A DNA stretch of 64,000 nucleotides from Bin5 sp965204525. GTDB taxonomy: Bacteria; Chloroflexota; Anaerolineae; Caldilineales; Caldilineaceae. The position numbers and the translations under genes were made by a program. The notes beneath the pieces are model-generated. The model saw only the letters and a program-made list of their open reading frames with translations. It did no database searches and was not told the DNA's origin. The stretch covers positions 3,534,001 to 3,598,000 of the forward strand of contig OZ241994.1 in assembly GCA_965204525.1 (NCBI GenBank). Direction: 5' to 3'. Below are positions 43,589 to 52,453 of this stretch, one piece after another. Every line of letters begins with the position of its first letter. The stretch's first letter is position 1.

Positions 43589-45100
43589 ATGTTTGCATAC
43601 AGGTGGCAGCCTTTAGAAGGCCTTGACACCCATACCTCCAGTATGGACTTCCAGGAGATTGACTCGCTTCACCAGCAGTGGCTGAGCTTTCGTAAACAAC
43701 GCGAGCAATCAAATCCCGACGCGTACAGGGCTTTTCTGGAGCGCCTGGACCGTCACTGGGCGATTGAAACAGGAATCATCGAAGGGCTATACAATATCGA
43801 CCGCGGCACAACCCAAACCCTCGTAGAACACGGCCTCATCGCAGACCTGATTGATCGCACTGCCACGGACCGTGATCCCCAGGATCTCGTCAAAGTCTTG
43901 AAAGATCATCAGGAGTCGGCAGAATTTGTGACTGCATCCATCAGGCACGAGAGACCGCTTTCTGGGCACTACATCAGAGAACTCCACCAACTGTTGACTC
44001 GAAACCAGACCACCTACACTGCTGTTGACCAGTTCGGTCGTGTTTTTGAAACCGAACTGGTCAAGGGCGGCTTCAAGACGCAACCCAACAATCCACCCCG
44101 GCCTGACGGGCAGATTCACGAGTACTGTCCTCCCGACCAGGTAGAAAGCGAAATCGATAGTCTGGTCGATTTTTATCACGAATTCGAGGCGGCAGACGAC
44201 AGCCGTCACAAGCTTCTCATTGCAGCCTGGTTGCATCATCGATTTACACAGATCCACCCGTTTCAAGATGGAAACGGAAGAGTTGCACGAGCGTTGCTAA
44301 CCTGGCATCTGGCAAAAGAAGAGTACCTGCCCATCGTTGTAACGCGCGATGATCGTAAACAGTATATCGAATGTCTGGAGTCCGCTGACGCCGGCGATCT
44401 CAATCTGCTCGTTCAGTTCATTGTTCGATTGGAAAGACAGACGATCCTGGAGGCATTGGCTGAGCCTGAGCCTGTCACAGACGCCGGCATGGTCAGTCAG
44501 GTTCTGGATCATATAACCGGGCAGATCAGGCGGCGGCAACGGGAAAGACTGGAGCAGTTGCGCTCGGTCAACTGTCTCGCCTCTTCCCTTCGAGACAGGG
44601 CCAAGACATACCTGGAATCTCAAGCCGCTCCGGTCCGTCAGCGGCTTGGTGAAGCCGGCCTTACTGTAGAGTGCGTCATCGATGTGGGCGGTCCGGACAA
44701 CAACAAGGAACACTGGTATCGGGCTCAAGTGGTTCAAACTGCGAGGGACGCCGGACATTGGGCGAACTGGAATGAAGACAGGTTCTTTATCAAACTGTCC
44801 ATCAATCCGGAGAACCGGTCTCAGATACCACGCCTTATATTTGTTGTCTCCCTTCATCATGTCGGCCGGCAGCTAACCGGGATCATGGCCGCGACCGCTT
44901 TTGCTCAAATCGTCAACGTTCAGGACCACAGCATGGAAGATTCCGAAGAACCGTCCGCCCCCGATGTCTATAATTGCACCGTAGATTCGTTTACCTTCAC
45001 GTGGGACGGCGATGTTGAAACTGTTGCGCCGCGCTTCACTACCTGGCTCGAGACGCCGTTAACTATTGCACTGCGTCACTGGAGTGGGTCTATATCGTGA
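43589..45100 (+). CDS. Fic-domain AMP-transferase-like protein, self-inhibited class
   Basis: Fic proteins transfer AMP (or other phosphates) to target proteins. The 503-residue product has the full Fic motif HPFQDGNGRVAR (~223-234), with the catalytic His and phosphate-binding residues. An N-terminal inhibitory helix motif TGIIEG (61-66) matches (S/T)xxxE(G/N), so activity should be held off until released. The C-terminal half (residues ~300-503) is a helical region ending in a beta-rich part of unknown fold. It begins 3 bp after the DUF499 stop, which suggests coregulation and perhaps a function as the system's abortive effector. Confidence 0.88.
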   Translation: MFAYRWQPLEGLDTHTSSMDFQEIDSLHQQWLSFRKQREQSNPDAYRAFLERLDRHWAIETGIIEGLYNIDRGTTQTLVEHGLIADLIDRTATDRDPQDLVKVLKDHQESAEFVTASIRHERPLSGHYIRELHQLLTRNQTTYTAVDQFGRVFETELVKGGFKTQPNNPPRPDGQIHEYCPPDQVESEIDSLVDFYHEFEAADDSRHKLLIAAWLHHRFTQIHPFQDGNGRVARALLTWHLAKEEYLPIVVTRDDRKQYIECLESADAGDLNLLVQFIVRLERQTILEALAEPEPVTDAGMVSQVLDHITGQIRRRQRERLEQLRSVNCLASSLRDRAKTYLESQAAPVRQRLGEAGLTVECVIDVGGPDNNKEHWYRAQVVQTARDAGHWANWNEDRFFIKLSINPENRSQIPRLIFVVSLHHVGRQLTGIMAATAFAQIVNVQDHSMEDSEEPSAPDVYNCTVDSFTFTWDGDVETVAPRFTTWLETPLTIALRHWSGSIS

Positions 45101-45278
45101 TTATCTCCAAGAGCGATGCCTACCACCATATGGGCGCTAACTGGTTTATCATTGACCACTACCCATAATTGAGGTCAAAGGTTTCGGTGAGAGCGGTAGG
45201 TTCTTCATCCAGGGCGTTTCCAAAACCACAGAGTTATGATAAATTGACCGGCACCGAAAAGTCACCCAGGAGAGCACA

Positions 45279-46190
45279 ATGATCCACGACAAAACCAATC
45301 ACACCTGCGACGGTGAACCGATCCTCACCGACTCTCAGGTGCTCGAATTCTGCCGCGAGGGCTATCTTCTGCTGAAGGGCGTCGTTCCCGACGAGATCAA
45401 CCGCCGCACCTGCGACTATCTCGAAGGCAGGATCCCTGCCAACCCCAGCTACATCCCCGACGGCCTCACCGAGACAGACCTTGAACGCATCCGCGCCTCC
45501 CACGAACCGAGCACCATCTTCCTTGAAGACTGGTTCGTTGAGCATGTCCTGCTCAACCCACAGGTCGTCGGCGTCATGCGCTCGCTGCTGGGCCGCAGCT
45601 TCGGCCTGCCCGTCCTCGCCAGCCACCATCACGTCCAGTGCCCCATGCCCGCGCAGGGCTGGCATCACGACGCCGACCACGTCTTCGGCCCCGAACTCAA
45701 CTTCGTCGAGGTCTTCTACTTCCCCCAGGATACACCCGTCGAGCTCGGCCCGACCGAGCTGGTGCCCGGCACCCACATCATGCCCACCAAACGCCCCAAC
45801 GACGAGGGCGGCGTCTTCGCCGACGGCCCCGCCGGCACCATCGGCGTCCACCACCAGAGCATCCTCCACCGCCGCGGCCTCTCCACCGCCAAGGGCACGC
45901 GCCATATGCTCAAATACAACTACTGGCGCACTGCCCCGCCCCAGAGAGACTGGATCACCGATCCCGAGTTCGACTTCCAGGGCGCCTATTACGGCGGCCA
46001 CAACCAGGCCCGCTACGTCGCTCACATGTTTTACTGGCTCTGCGGCAAGGGAGAAGAATACCGCATCATCGGCGGCCAGGCCTGGCCGTGGACCAGTCCT
46101 AACCAGATCGGCCCCTCCTACGGCTTCGGCAGCGCCAACGGCTACCAGCCCGACTGGCGCAAACACAACCAGGACGGCTACGCAGTCTGA
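45279..46190 (+). CDS. PhyH-family oxygenase, tandem copy A
   Basis: The 303-residue product has the metal pattern H129-x-D131 (GWHHDADH) and a distal His in ILHRRGLST. The conserved LKYNYWRTAPPQRDW strand is shared with the PhyH at 24189. AGGAGAGCACA precedes the ATG. It is followed after 8 bp by a near-duplicate gene. The pair converges on the Rieske and catabolic cluster. The DNA just upstream (45101-45278) marks the end of the defence island and holds no clear promoter. The substrate is unknown. Confidence 0.87.
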   Translation: MIHDKTNHTCDGEPILTDSQVLEFCREGYLLLKGVVPDEINRRTCDYLEGRIPANPSYIPDGLTETDLERIRASHEPSTIFLEDWFVEHVLLNPQVVGVMRSLLGRSFGLPVLASHHHVQCPMPAQGWHHDADHVFGPELNFVEVFYFPQDTPVELGPTELVPGTHIMPTKRPNDEGGVFADGPAGTIGVHHQSILHRRGLSTAKGTRHMLKYNYWRTAPPQRDWITDPEFDFQGAYYGGHNQARYVAHMFYWLCGKGEEYRIIGGQAWPWTSPNQIGPSYGFGSANGYQPDWRKHNQDGYAV

Positions 46191-46198
46191 GCAGCGAC

Positions 46199-47110
46199 AT
46201 GATCCACGACAAAACCAATCACACCTTCGACGGCGAGCCGACCCTGACCGACTCGCAGGTGCTCGAATTCTGCCGCGAAGGCCATCTGCTGCTGCGCGGC
46301 GTCGTTCCCGACGAGATCAACCGCCGTACCTGCGACTATCTCGAAGGCAAGATCCCGGCCAACCCCAGCTACATCCCCGACGGACTGACCGAGGCCGACC
46401 TTGAGCGCATGCGCTTCTCCATCGCGCCCAGCTCCATCTTCCTCGAGGACTGGTTCGTTGAGCACGTCCTGCTCAACCTACAGGTGGTCGGCATCATGCG
46501 CTCGCTGCTGGGCCGCAACGTCGGTCTGCCCGTCCTCGCCAGCCTCCACCGTGCCGAATGTCCCATGCCCGCGCAGCACTGGCATAACGACGCCGACCAC
46601 ATCTTCGGCCCCGAGCTCAACTTCGTCGAGGTCTTCTACTTCCCCCAGGACACCCCCGTCGAGCTCGGCCCGACTGAACTGGTGCCCGGCTCCCACATCA
46701 TGCCCACCAAGCGCCCCGACGACGAGGGCGGCCTCTTCACCGACGGCCCCGCCGGCACCATCGGCATCCACCACCACAGCATCCTGCACCGCCGCGGCCT
46801 CTCCACCGCCAAGGGCACGCGCCACATGCTCAAATACAACTACTGGCGCACCACGCCTCCGCAGCGCGACTGGATCACCGAGCCCGATTTCGACTTCCAG
46901 CGCGCCTACTACGGCGGCCACGACCAGGCCCGCTACGTTGCCCACATGTTTTACTGGCTCTGCGGCAAGGGAGAAGAATACCGCATCATCGGCGGCCAGG
47001 CCTGGCCCTGGTCCCACCCCAACCAGATCGGCCCCTCCTACGGCTTCGCCAGCGAGCGCGGCTACCAGCCCGACTGGCGCAAACAAAACCAGGACGGCTA
47101 CGCCTCTTAA
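46199..47110 (+). CDS. PhyH-family oxygenase, tandem copy B
   Basis: The 303 residues are roughly nine-tenths identical to copy A, including long runs of unchanged DNA, so this is a recent tandem duplication. The metal ligands are kept (HWHNDADH; ILHRRGLST). Differences cluster at ~72-80 (RASHEP against RFSIAP) and ~113-128 (ASHHHVQ against ASLHRAE, QGWHH against QHWHN). These flank the active-site entrance, so substrate divergence is plausible. A 60-bp piece of a third copy lies at 58088-58147. Confidence 0.87.
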   Translation: MIHDKTNHTFDGEPTLTDSQVLEFCREGHLLLRGVVPDEINRRTCDYLEGKIPANPSYIPDGLTEADLERMRFSIAPSSIFLEDWFVEHVLLNLQVVGIMRSLLGRNVGLPVLASLHRAECPMPAQHWHNDADHIFGPELNFVEVFYFPQDTPVELGPTELVPGSHIMPTKRPDDEGGLFTDGPAGTIGIHHHSILHRRGLSTAKGTRHMLKYNYWRTTPPQRDWITEPDFDFQRAYYGGHDQARYVAHMFYWLCGKGEEYRIIGGQAWPWSHPNQIGPSYGFASERGYQPDWRKQNQDGYAS

Positions 47111-47143
47111 GTTGTCAGCTTCTGGGTTTCGCTGCAGCGATTA

Positions 47144-48112
47144 CTATGCGGTTCCGAAAGTAAGGCCCAGCTCGTTCAGCCATCTGCGATAGGCAATGGC
47201 AGTGCGGTCGGATCGCAGATGCAGCTCAGCCTGTAAGTCCAGCGGAAGCATCTCAGGCCGTTGTGATTCCAGGACGGGTATGTCCTGGTCGAACAGCTCG
47301 TCCTGGAAGGCGCGGATTTCATCTTCAGGAACGTCGTACGCTGTATCCGTAGAAAGCCACAACCAGCCGCGGCTAACCAGCTTCTCGACCGGCGTGACTG
47401 TGAAGAAAAAGGCGAACCTGGTCTCATCAGTCGGCTTGACGACATAGACTGTCAAGGGGCGTTGAATGTGGAAAGTGTAGGAGGACGCATCCTCGGCCTC
47501 ACTCCCGTCTGGCTTGGGTTGCCAGATACGAACATCCCTCGCAATCACGCCATTTGATCCTGCCTCGACCTCGTAATCCTCCATCTGCGGGCGGCGCTGG
47601 TCGCCCAACAGACCGTCATGCACGAAGGGGAAATGGGCAACATCTACAAAGTTTTCCAGGACACGGGGCCCACTGGCTCGGATATCGTAGGGTCCACAGA
47701 AGGTCTTGTGATAGTTCGGATCATCCCATTCGGGAAACGAAGGAACATCGTGTGCAGGATCGCCAAGGGAGACCCAGACCATGCCATATCTCTCTTGAAC
47801 CCGGTACGATCGGGTGCGCGCCTTTTGTGGAGGCGCCTGCTCGGGGTGGGCCGGAATGCGTACGCATTGCCCCTCGCTGTTGTAGACCCAGCCGTGGTAG
47901 GGGCAGACGAGGTTATCATTTTCAACCCGGCCAAGCGACAGACGCGCGCCCCGGTGAAGGCACAGGTCTCTCCAGGCCAGGACCTCGCCCTTGAGACGCC
48001 ACAGCACGATATCCTCCCCCAGCACACGCGCAGCTGAGATCCCGCCCTCTTTCAACTCCTGCGAGAGTTCGACCGGATGCCAGTCGTCGATCAGAACAGG
48101 GTCATTGATCAT
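47144..48112 (-). CDS. Rieske [2Fe-2S] oxygenase, terminal component
   Basis: The product has an N-terminal Rieske domain with ligands C51/H53 (CLHRGA) and C70/H73 (CPYHGW). A catalytic domain with the mononuclear-iron region LENFVDVAHFPFVH follows. The fold matches vanillate-demethylase/phthalate-dioxygenase-type oxygenases, which hydroxylate or demethylate ring compounds and need a separate reductase; none is encoded nearby. I chose ATG 48112, while a GTG at 48133 is an alternative. It is the last gene of the minus-strand catabolic cluster and is convergent with the PhyH pair. Confidence 0.87.
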   Translation of the reverse strand: MINDPVLIDDWHPVELSQELKEGGISAARVLGEDIVLWRLKGEVLAWRDLCLHRGARLSLGRVENDNLVCPYHGWVYNSEGQCVRIPAHPEQAPPQKARTRSYRVQERYGMVWVSLGDPAHDVPSFPEWDDPNYHKTFCGPYDIRASGPRVLENFVDVAHFPFVHDGLLGDQRRPQMEDYEVEAGSNGVIARDVRIWQPKPDGSEAEDASSYTFHIQRPLTVYVVKPTDETRFAFFFTVTPVEKLVSRGWLWLSTDTAYDVPEDEIRAFQDELFDQDIPVLESQRPEMLPLDLQAELHLRSDRTAIAYRRWLNELGLTFGTA

Positions 48113-48166
48113 AGTAGCGTCTCTCTGCAACACTTGGGTGACAGGTGTGAGTATGCGATTTCAGCC

Positions 48167-49333
48167 TCAAGATTCCAAGGCCTGCACATCTGCCTGCCCC
48201 CGCGTCAATACCTCGCAACCGGTCTCGGTAATCAGGATCGTTTCGCTTGTGCCGGCGCCATACTCGCCCAGGACTCGCAAGGTGAAGGGCAGGTGAAAGG
48301 TCATGCCGGCCTGCAACGGGGCATGATTGTGCAGTTGGATGAAGAAATGGATCGGTTCCAACCAGTCCGGAGGGAAGCCGATTCCGACCGAATAGCCGAA
48401 ATTGTAGTGGAACTGGATGCGGTCTTCAATGGGCTTGATCGCCTTCTGGAGCGCGGCCGCCGCAACATCCGAGGTCGGGACGCCGGCACGCGCCGTTTCA
48501 ACGATCGTCTGAACGGCCAGCTGGGCCGCGTCAGTCAGCTCCTGACGTTCCGGCGGGGTCGGTCCCACCACGGTCGTACGCATGATCGGCGCCGTGTAGC
48601 GCCGCACGCAAGCCCCCAACTCGATGAAGACCGAGTCACCTTGCTGAATAGGGATGTGGCCCACGGTACTGTGGGCCAGGCCGGAACGGTAACCGGCCGC
48701 TACGATGGGCTCTATGCACATGAAATCGCTGCCGTTGCACCGCATGACTTCGTATGCCGCGCTGGCCACAGCATGATCATGGACGCCTTCAGCGACCGAC
48801 GCCAGCGCGGCTTCCGCGCCCAACCGGGTGAGCCGGCCTGCCTCGCGCATGTAGGCAATTTCCTCCTCTGACTTGACCAGCCGCACCCCGTCTACAAGAC
48901 CTGAAGCGTCCGTCCACTGGCTTTCGGCAAGCATCTGCCGCAGGCGGCGGTAGTTTCTCACGCCAAGATTGGGGCTGTTCTCTTCGATACCCAGGCGTCT
49001 GTTGCGCAGATTCTGGTCGTCAAGCAGGTTGACCAATGACGCAACCGGATCGTCTTGCGCCGTGTAAAGCGCCGGTTCGCTCAGCCACGCGCTGGCCAGG
49101 AAACGCCCCAGTTCAAAGTTGAAAATAAGCAATATGGGGTCGCCGCTGTCGGGGACGATACAGCACTGGAAATCCCACGAGTTGACACTGTTGTAGCCGG
49201 TCAGATAGAACACGTTGCCGGCGCCGAATACGAGCAGCACGTCGATTTCCCGGTCCGCCATTTTCGTTCGCGCTGCGGCCAGCCGGCTGTGGTACTCCTC
49301 GACCGTGAACCAGTTCTCCTTCGGTATTCCCAT
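48167..49333 (-). CDS. M24-family creatinase-like hydrolase or peptidase
   Basis: The 388-residue protein has the creatinase-type N-terminal domain (DVLLVFGAGNVFYLTGYNS) and a pita-bread C-terminal domain (AHSTVGHIPIQQGDSVFIELGACVRRYTAPIMRT...HNHAPLQAGMTFHLPFTLRVLGEYGAGTSETILIT). The two metal Asp residues of aminopeptidase P-type enzymes are replaced (E and A in IELGACVRRYTAPI). It is therefore more likely a metal-independent C-N hydrolase, as creatinase is, than a peptidase. Its place among a Rieske oxygenase and a maleate-isomerase-like enzyme suggests cleavage of a small amidino, amide or ring-derived compound. Confidence 0.8.
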   Translation of the reverse strand: MGIPKENWFTVEEYHSRLAAARTKMADREIDVLLVFGAGNVFYLTGYNSVNSWDFQCCIVPDSGDPILLIFNFELGRFLASAWLSEPALYTAQDDPVASLVNLLDDQNLRNRRLGIEENSPNLGVRNYRRLRQMLAESQWTDASGLVDGVRLVKSEEEIAYMREAGRLTRLGAEAALASVAEGVHDHAVASAAYEVMRCNGSDFMCIEPIVAAGYRSGLAHSTVGHIPIQQGDSVFIELGACVRRYTAPIMRTTVVGPTPPERQELTDAAQLAVQTIVETARAGVPTSDVAAAALQKAIKPIEDRIQFHYNFGYSVGIGFPPDWLEPIHFFIQLHNHAPLQAGMTFHLPFTLRVLGEYGAGTSETILITETGCEVLTRGQADVQALES

Positions 49334-49484
49334 CGTATGGCTCCATCAGAAAAAATAGTTGATAAGCAAAGCTCCGGAGACCGGTTCATGCGCTGGCAAG
49401 ACAACCCGCAGGCCGGCTGGAAGAAGGCAGAGCCTGTCGTTCTCTTCTCAACCGGGCGCGAAACCCCCTGCCCTTGGCGGGAGG

Positions 49485-50507
49485 CTAGGAATTGACATCC
49501 AGCGAAACGGCCTGCCCGGTCTCCGTGGAGCGGATGATGGCGTCGGTTACCCGTAGCACATCCAGGTTGCGTCGACCGCTGACCTCCGGCTCCACGCCCT
49601 CAACAACGTAGTTATACAAGAGGCGTGCGACCCAGTTGATACCATCTCCCGGCTCAACATCGATCCCCGCCGCGTCGAGCGGCAATGGAACCACGCTGCC
49701 GTCCTGGTATTCAGCGTGCAACGTGGTTGGGATGTCCTGGAGGGGGCCGCGCTGTACCAGCGTCGCCTGGGCACACTCGATGCGGAATTCGTAGGCGCTG
49801 CCCCGTGCCTGGGAGGTCGACACCAACGTAAACGGAATGGAGCCATCGAATTCGATAGTCGCCACCGCGGAAGAGGGGGTGGGCCAGCTGCCCCAGGAAG
49901 GCTCGAATGAGTATCCGAAGACGCGCGTTACCTTGTGTTGGGCGAGCACGGACAGCAGCGAATCGATCTCATGCACTGTCATCTGCCACAGCTGCATGTG
50001 CTCGCTCAAGGGGTAGTGACCGGAGCGCGGCTTATAGTGGTGCATGTGGCCGAAGCCGGGGGGGCCGTAGGCCTGCTCCAGCATCAGCCGGCGCATGGTA
50101 AGTTCCGCCCGAAAGTAGCGGATCTGCTGGGTCACCACGATCTTCACCCCGTTGGCATCCGCCAGTTCAACCAGGCGCACTGCTTCTTCCAGATCGCAGG
50201 TGAAGGGCTTCTCAACCAGCACGTGCTTGCCGGCGAGGATCGCCTCCCGGACAAACTGCGCGTGAAGCCGGGCGTGGGTTGTTACGCCCACCGCGTCGGC
50301 CGGGACATGCCGCAGCGCGTCGGTCAGCGTGGTGAAACAGGCCGTCTCCGGCAGTCCGATTGCCAGGCGTTCACGTTCCAGGAATTCCCGGGAGATGTCC
50401 ACCAGCGCCACCGGCCGCACATGGGGGGAGTCTTTCAGATGCTCGAGGTAGTGGCGGCCGCGCCCGCCCACTCCGACAAAGATCGCTTTCAGCGCTTCTT
50501 CAGCCAT
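49485..50507 (-). CDS. Gfo/Idh/MocA-family oxidoreductase
   Basis: This is an NAD(P)-dependent sugar-type dehydrogenase. The 340-residue protein has a Rossmann start (AIFVGVGGRGRHYLEHL) and the family's catalytic-region motif HVLVEKPFTCDLEEA (~93-107), with the Lys of EKP in place. The C-terminal alpha/beta domain is present. A perfect GGGAGGAG site precedes the ATG. These enzymes oxidise or epimerise sugars, inositols or related polyols. It is the seventh gene (in transcription order) of the minus-strand cluster. Confidence 0.87.
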   Translation of the reverse strand: MAEEALKAIFVGVGGRGRHYLEHLKDSPHVRPVALVDISREFLERERLAIGLPETACFTTLTDALRHVPADAVGVTTHARLHAQFVREAILAGKHVLVEKPFTCDLEEAVRLVELADANGVKIVVTQQIRYFRAELTMRRLMLEQAYGPPGFGHMHHYKPRSGHYPLSEHMQLWQMTVHEIDSLLSVLAQHKVTRVFGYSFEPSWGSWPTPSSAVATIEFDGSIPFTLVSTSQARGSAYEFRIECAQATLVQRGPLQDIPTTLHAEYQDGSVVPLPLDAAGIDVEPGDGINWVARLLYNYVVEGVEPEVSGRRNLDVLRVTDAIIRSTETGQAVSLDVNS

Positions 50508-50574
50508 TGCGACTCCTCCCAGGATTCAATCTGAACGCCCGTGCCGGTTCAAAGAGCTTCTCCTGGCGTTCCTA

Positions 50575-51432
50575 TCAGTACTCTGCCAGCAGGATGCCGC
50601 GTCCGAAGACGGGCGCCTTCACGCCGGCCAGGCGCAGGGTTGCCCAGATGCTCACCGCCGGCGCACTTACCACCGGTTTACCCAGATCGGTTTCCAGCGC
50701 TTCCATGATGGCGGCTGTGCGGATGCCGCTGCAGGCCAGCAGCACGCACTCAGCACGCGGGGAGTTCACCGCCCGCGCCAGGTTATACCATACCGAGGGC
50801 GGCGAGTTACCGATCTGCCATTCGGTTTCCATGCCCGCGCTCTGGCTGCCGGTGACCTCGAAGCCGTGCCCTTCAAGGAAATTTACCAGGAGCTGTGTCA
50901 CATCCGCGGGGTAGGGGCCGGCCACCGCCACCCGCTGCACGCCCAGCGTCCGCAGCGCCTGGACCTGGGCGGTGCTTATCGTCGTCGCCGGAATGTCCAC
51001 AGCTCGCTGTATGGCTTCGGAGATCTTCACGTCACCGCCCACGCCGCGCACGAAGCTGCACGAATTGCAGAGGAAAACGATGGCGCCGGGCCGGGTGATG
51101 CGCAGGGTCTCAGCCGCGTCCAGGATAGGCCCCAGGTCGGCGTAACGGTCCACCATGTTCGGGCTGATGGGGTCGAAGCGGGTAGCCGCCCTGTAGCGCG
51201 TGAAAATCAACGACACGCCGTCCGGCAGATAGTGCCAGAACTCGTCGTCGTTGATGCCATCGTCCGGGGACAGGAGACCGAGACGCGTGCGCCAGCCAGG
51301 CACGCCGCCGCTTAACCGCAGAGCCGGGGCCGTGGCCTGAGCTTCCGGCAAGTCCAATTCTGAAGAGGCAGCCGTTTCCAGCGCATAAGCGTGCCGTCCT
51401 CCTCGAATGTCCGACCTGCCGTCTTCCGTCAT
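50575..51432 (-). CDS. Asp/Glu racemase superfamily: maleate isomerase or arylmalonate-decarboxylase-like
   Basis: The 285-residue protein carries the two-cysteine catalytic pattern of the superfamily. C122 and C125 lie in CNSCSF after a hydrophobic strand, and C234 in LLACSGIRT. The RYRAATRFDPISPNMVDRYADLG segment and VAVAGPYPADVTQ are typical of the maleate cis-trans isomerase and arylmalonate decarboxylase branch. Such enzymes act on C4 diacids. The first ~40 residues look like an unconserved extension. Its ribosome site (AAGGATGAG) lies at the end of the upstream permease gene, so it is in the same transcript. Confidence 0.8.
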   Translation of the reverse strand: MTEDGRSDIRGGRHAYALETAASSELDLPEAQATAPALRLSGGVPGWRTRLGLLSPDDGINDDEFWHYLPDGVSLIFTRYRAATRFDPISPNMVDRYADLGPILDAAETLRITRPGAIVFLCNSCSFVRGVGGDVKISEAIQRAVDIPATTISTAQVQALRTLGVQRVAVAGPYPADVTQLLVNFLEGHGFEVTGSQSAGMETEWQIGNSPPSVWYNLARAVNSPRAECVLLACSGIRTAAIMEALETDLGKPVVSAPAVSIWATLRLAGVKAPVFGRGILLAEY

Positions 51433-51441
51433 CGCCCCATC

Positions 51442-52350
51442 TCATCCTTTCAAGCCGGTGAAAGTGACCCCTTCGACAAAATGTTTCTGGGCAAAGAAGA
51501 AAACGAGCAGGATCGGGATCAGCGTGGCCACGGAGGCAGCCATCATCAGGTGTAATTCACCCGTGCCCTCCTGGAAATCCAGAAACATGCGCAGCCCTAG
51601 CGAGAGAGTGAGGCGACTGTCCTGGCGCAGGTAAATGAGAGGCCCCAGAAAATCGTTCCAACTGTCAATGAAGGTGAAGGCTGTCACGGCTGCCAGGGCC
51701 GGCTTTGAGAGCGGCATGACGATCCGCCCGTAGATGTTCAGCGAGTTGCAGCCGTCTATACGCGCCGCATCATCCAACTCTTTGGGTAAGGTCAGGAAGA
51801 ACTGGCGCAGCAGGAAAATGTAAAAGGCTGTGCCAAAGAAAGCGGGCACGGTGAGCGGTAGAAAGGTATTGATCCAGCCCAAATGGTTGAAGATGAGAAA
51901 GGTGGGAATGAGCCGCACATGATAGGGCAGCATCATGCTGCTGAGAAGAACCAAAAACAGGAAAGTGCGTCCGCGGAACCGCGTGTAGGCAAATCCGTAG
52001 GCCGCCAGTGAGCAGGACAGCAGCGTGCCAAAGATGTTGACAACGGTGATGAAGGCAGTGTTGAAAAACCAGCGTGTGAACGGTAGCGAGGTCCAGGCAA
52101 CCCAATAGTTGTCCCAGCGGATCACCTCCGGCATCAGGGGTTGCGGAATCCGTTGAATCTCCGGCAGCGTTTTCAGAGAGGTTGAAACCATCCAGGTGAA
52201 GGGGATCAGGAAGATGATGCCGCCGGCCACGATAATCAGATACAGCAGCGTGTTGAATAGCACAGGGCGCACCTTGTGCCAGCGCCACCCCTTCTGCAAG
52301 GGTAAAAGCGAATCTGTTCTTCCGACTGCGCCCTGCTTGGCTTCCATCAT
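51442..52350 (-). CDS. Carbohydrate ABC transporter permease (MalG type, CUT1)
   Basis: The 302-residue protein has six helices and an EAA loop (ELDDAARIDGCNSLNIYGRIVMPLS). The C-terminus QKHFVEGVTFTGLKG is the MalG-type signature. It lies 103 bp after the MalF-type permease gene. An almost identical C-terminal motif survives as a remnant at 57914-57970, showing that a second such gene once lay upstream of this cluster. Confidence 0.9.
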   Translation of the reverse strand: MMEAKQGAVGRTDSLLPLQKGWRWHKVRPVLFNTLLYLIIVAGGIIFLIPFTWMVSTSLKTLPEIQRIPQPLMPEVIRWDNYWVAWTSLPFTRWFFNTAFITVVNIFGTLLSCSLAAYGFAYTRFRGRTFLFLVLLSSMMLPYHVRLIPTFLIFNHLGWINTFLPLTVPAFFGTAFYIFLLRQFFLTLPKELDDAARIDGCNSLNIYGRIVMPLSKPALAAVTAFTFIDSWNDFLGPLIYLRQDSRLTLSLGLRMFLDFQEGTGELHLMMAASVATLIPILLVFFFAQKHFVEGVTFTGLKG

Positions 52351-52453
52351 CCCTCTCTGTCTGCGTGTACACTCCCTTGGACATCAACCTCTCGACCTGC
52401 ATTCCGACAGTCTTCGGAGCAACACTCAGCTCTGGTTGGCAGGTTCTTTCATC

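Noticed and set aside
25193..45100. BREX or classic DISARM system
   Set aside because: No PglZ-like phosphatase, no DrmB (DUF1998) and no DrmC (PLD nuclease) is seen. Only the helicase is DISARM-like, and the methyltransferase is DUF1156.
45481..47192. Long Ser/Thr/Ala-rich frames inside the PhyH pair
   Set aside because: These are out-of-frame shadows of the PhyH genes, duplicated along with them.
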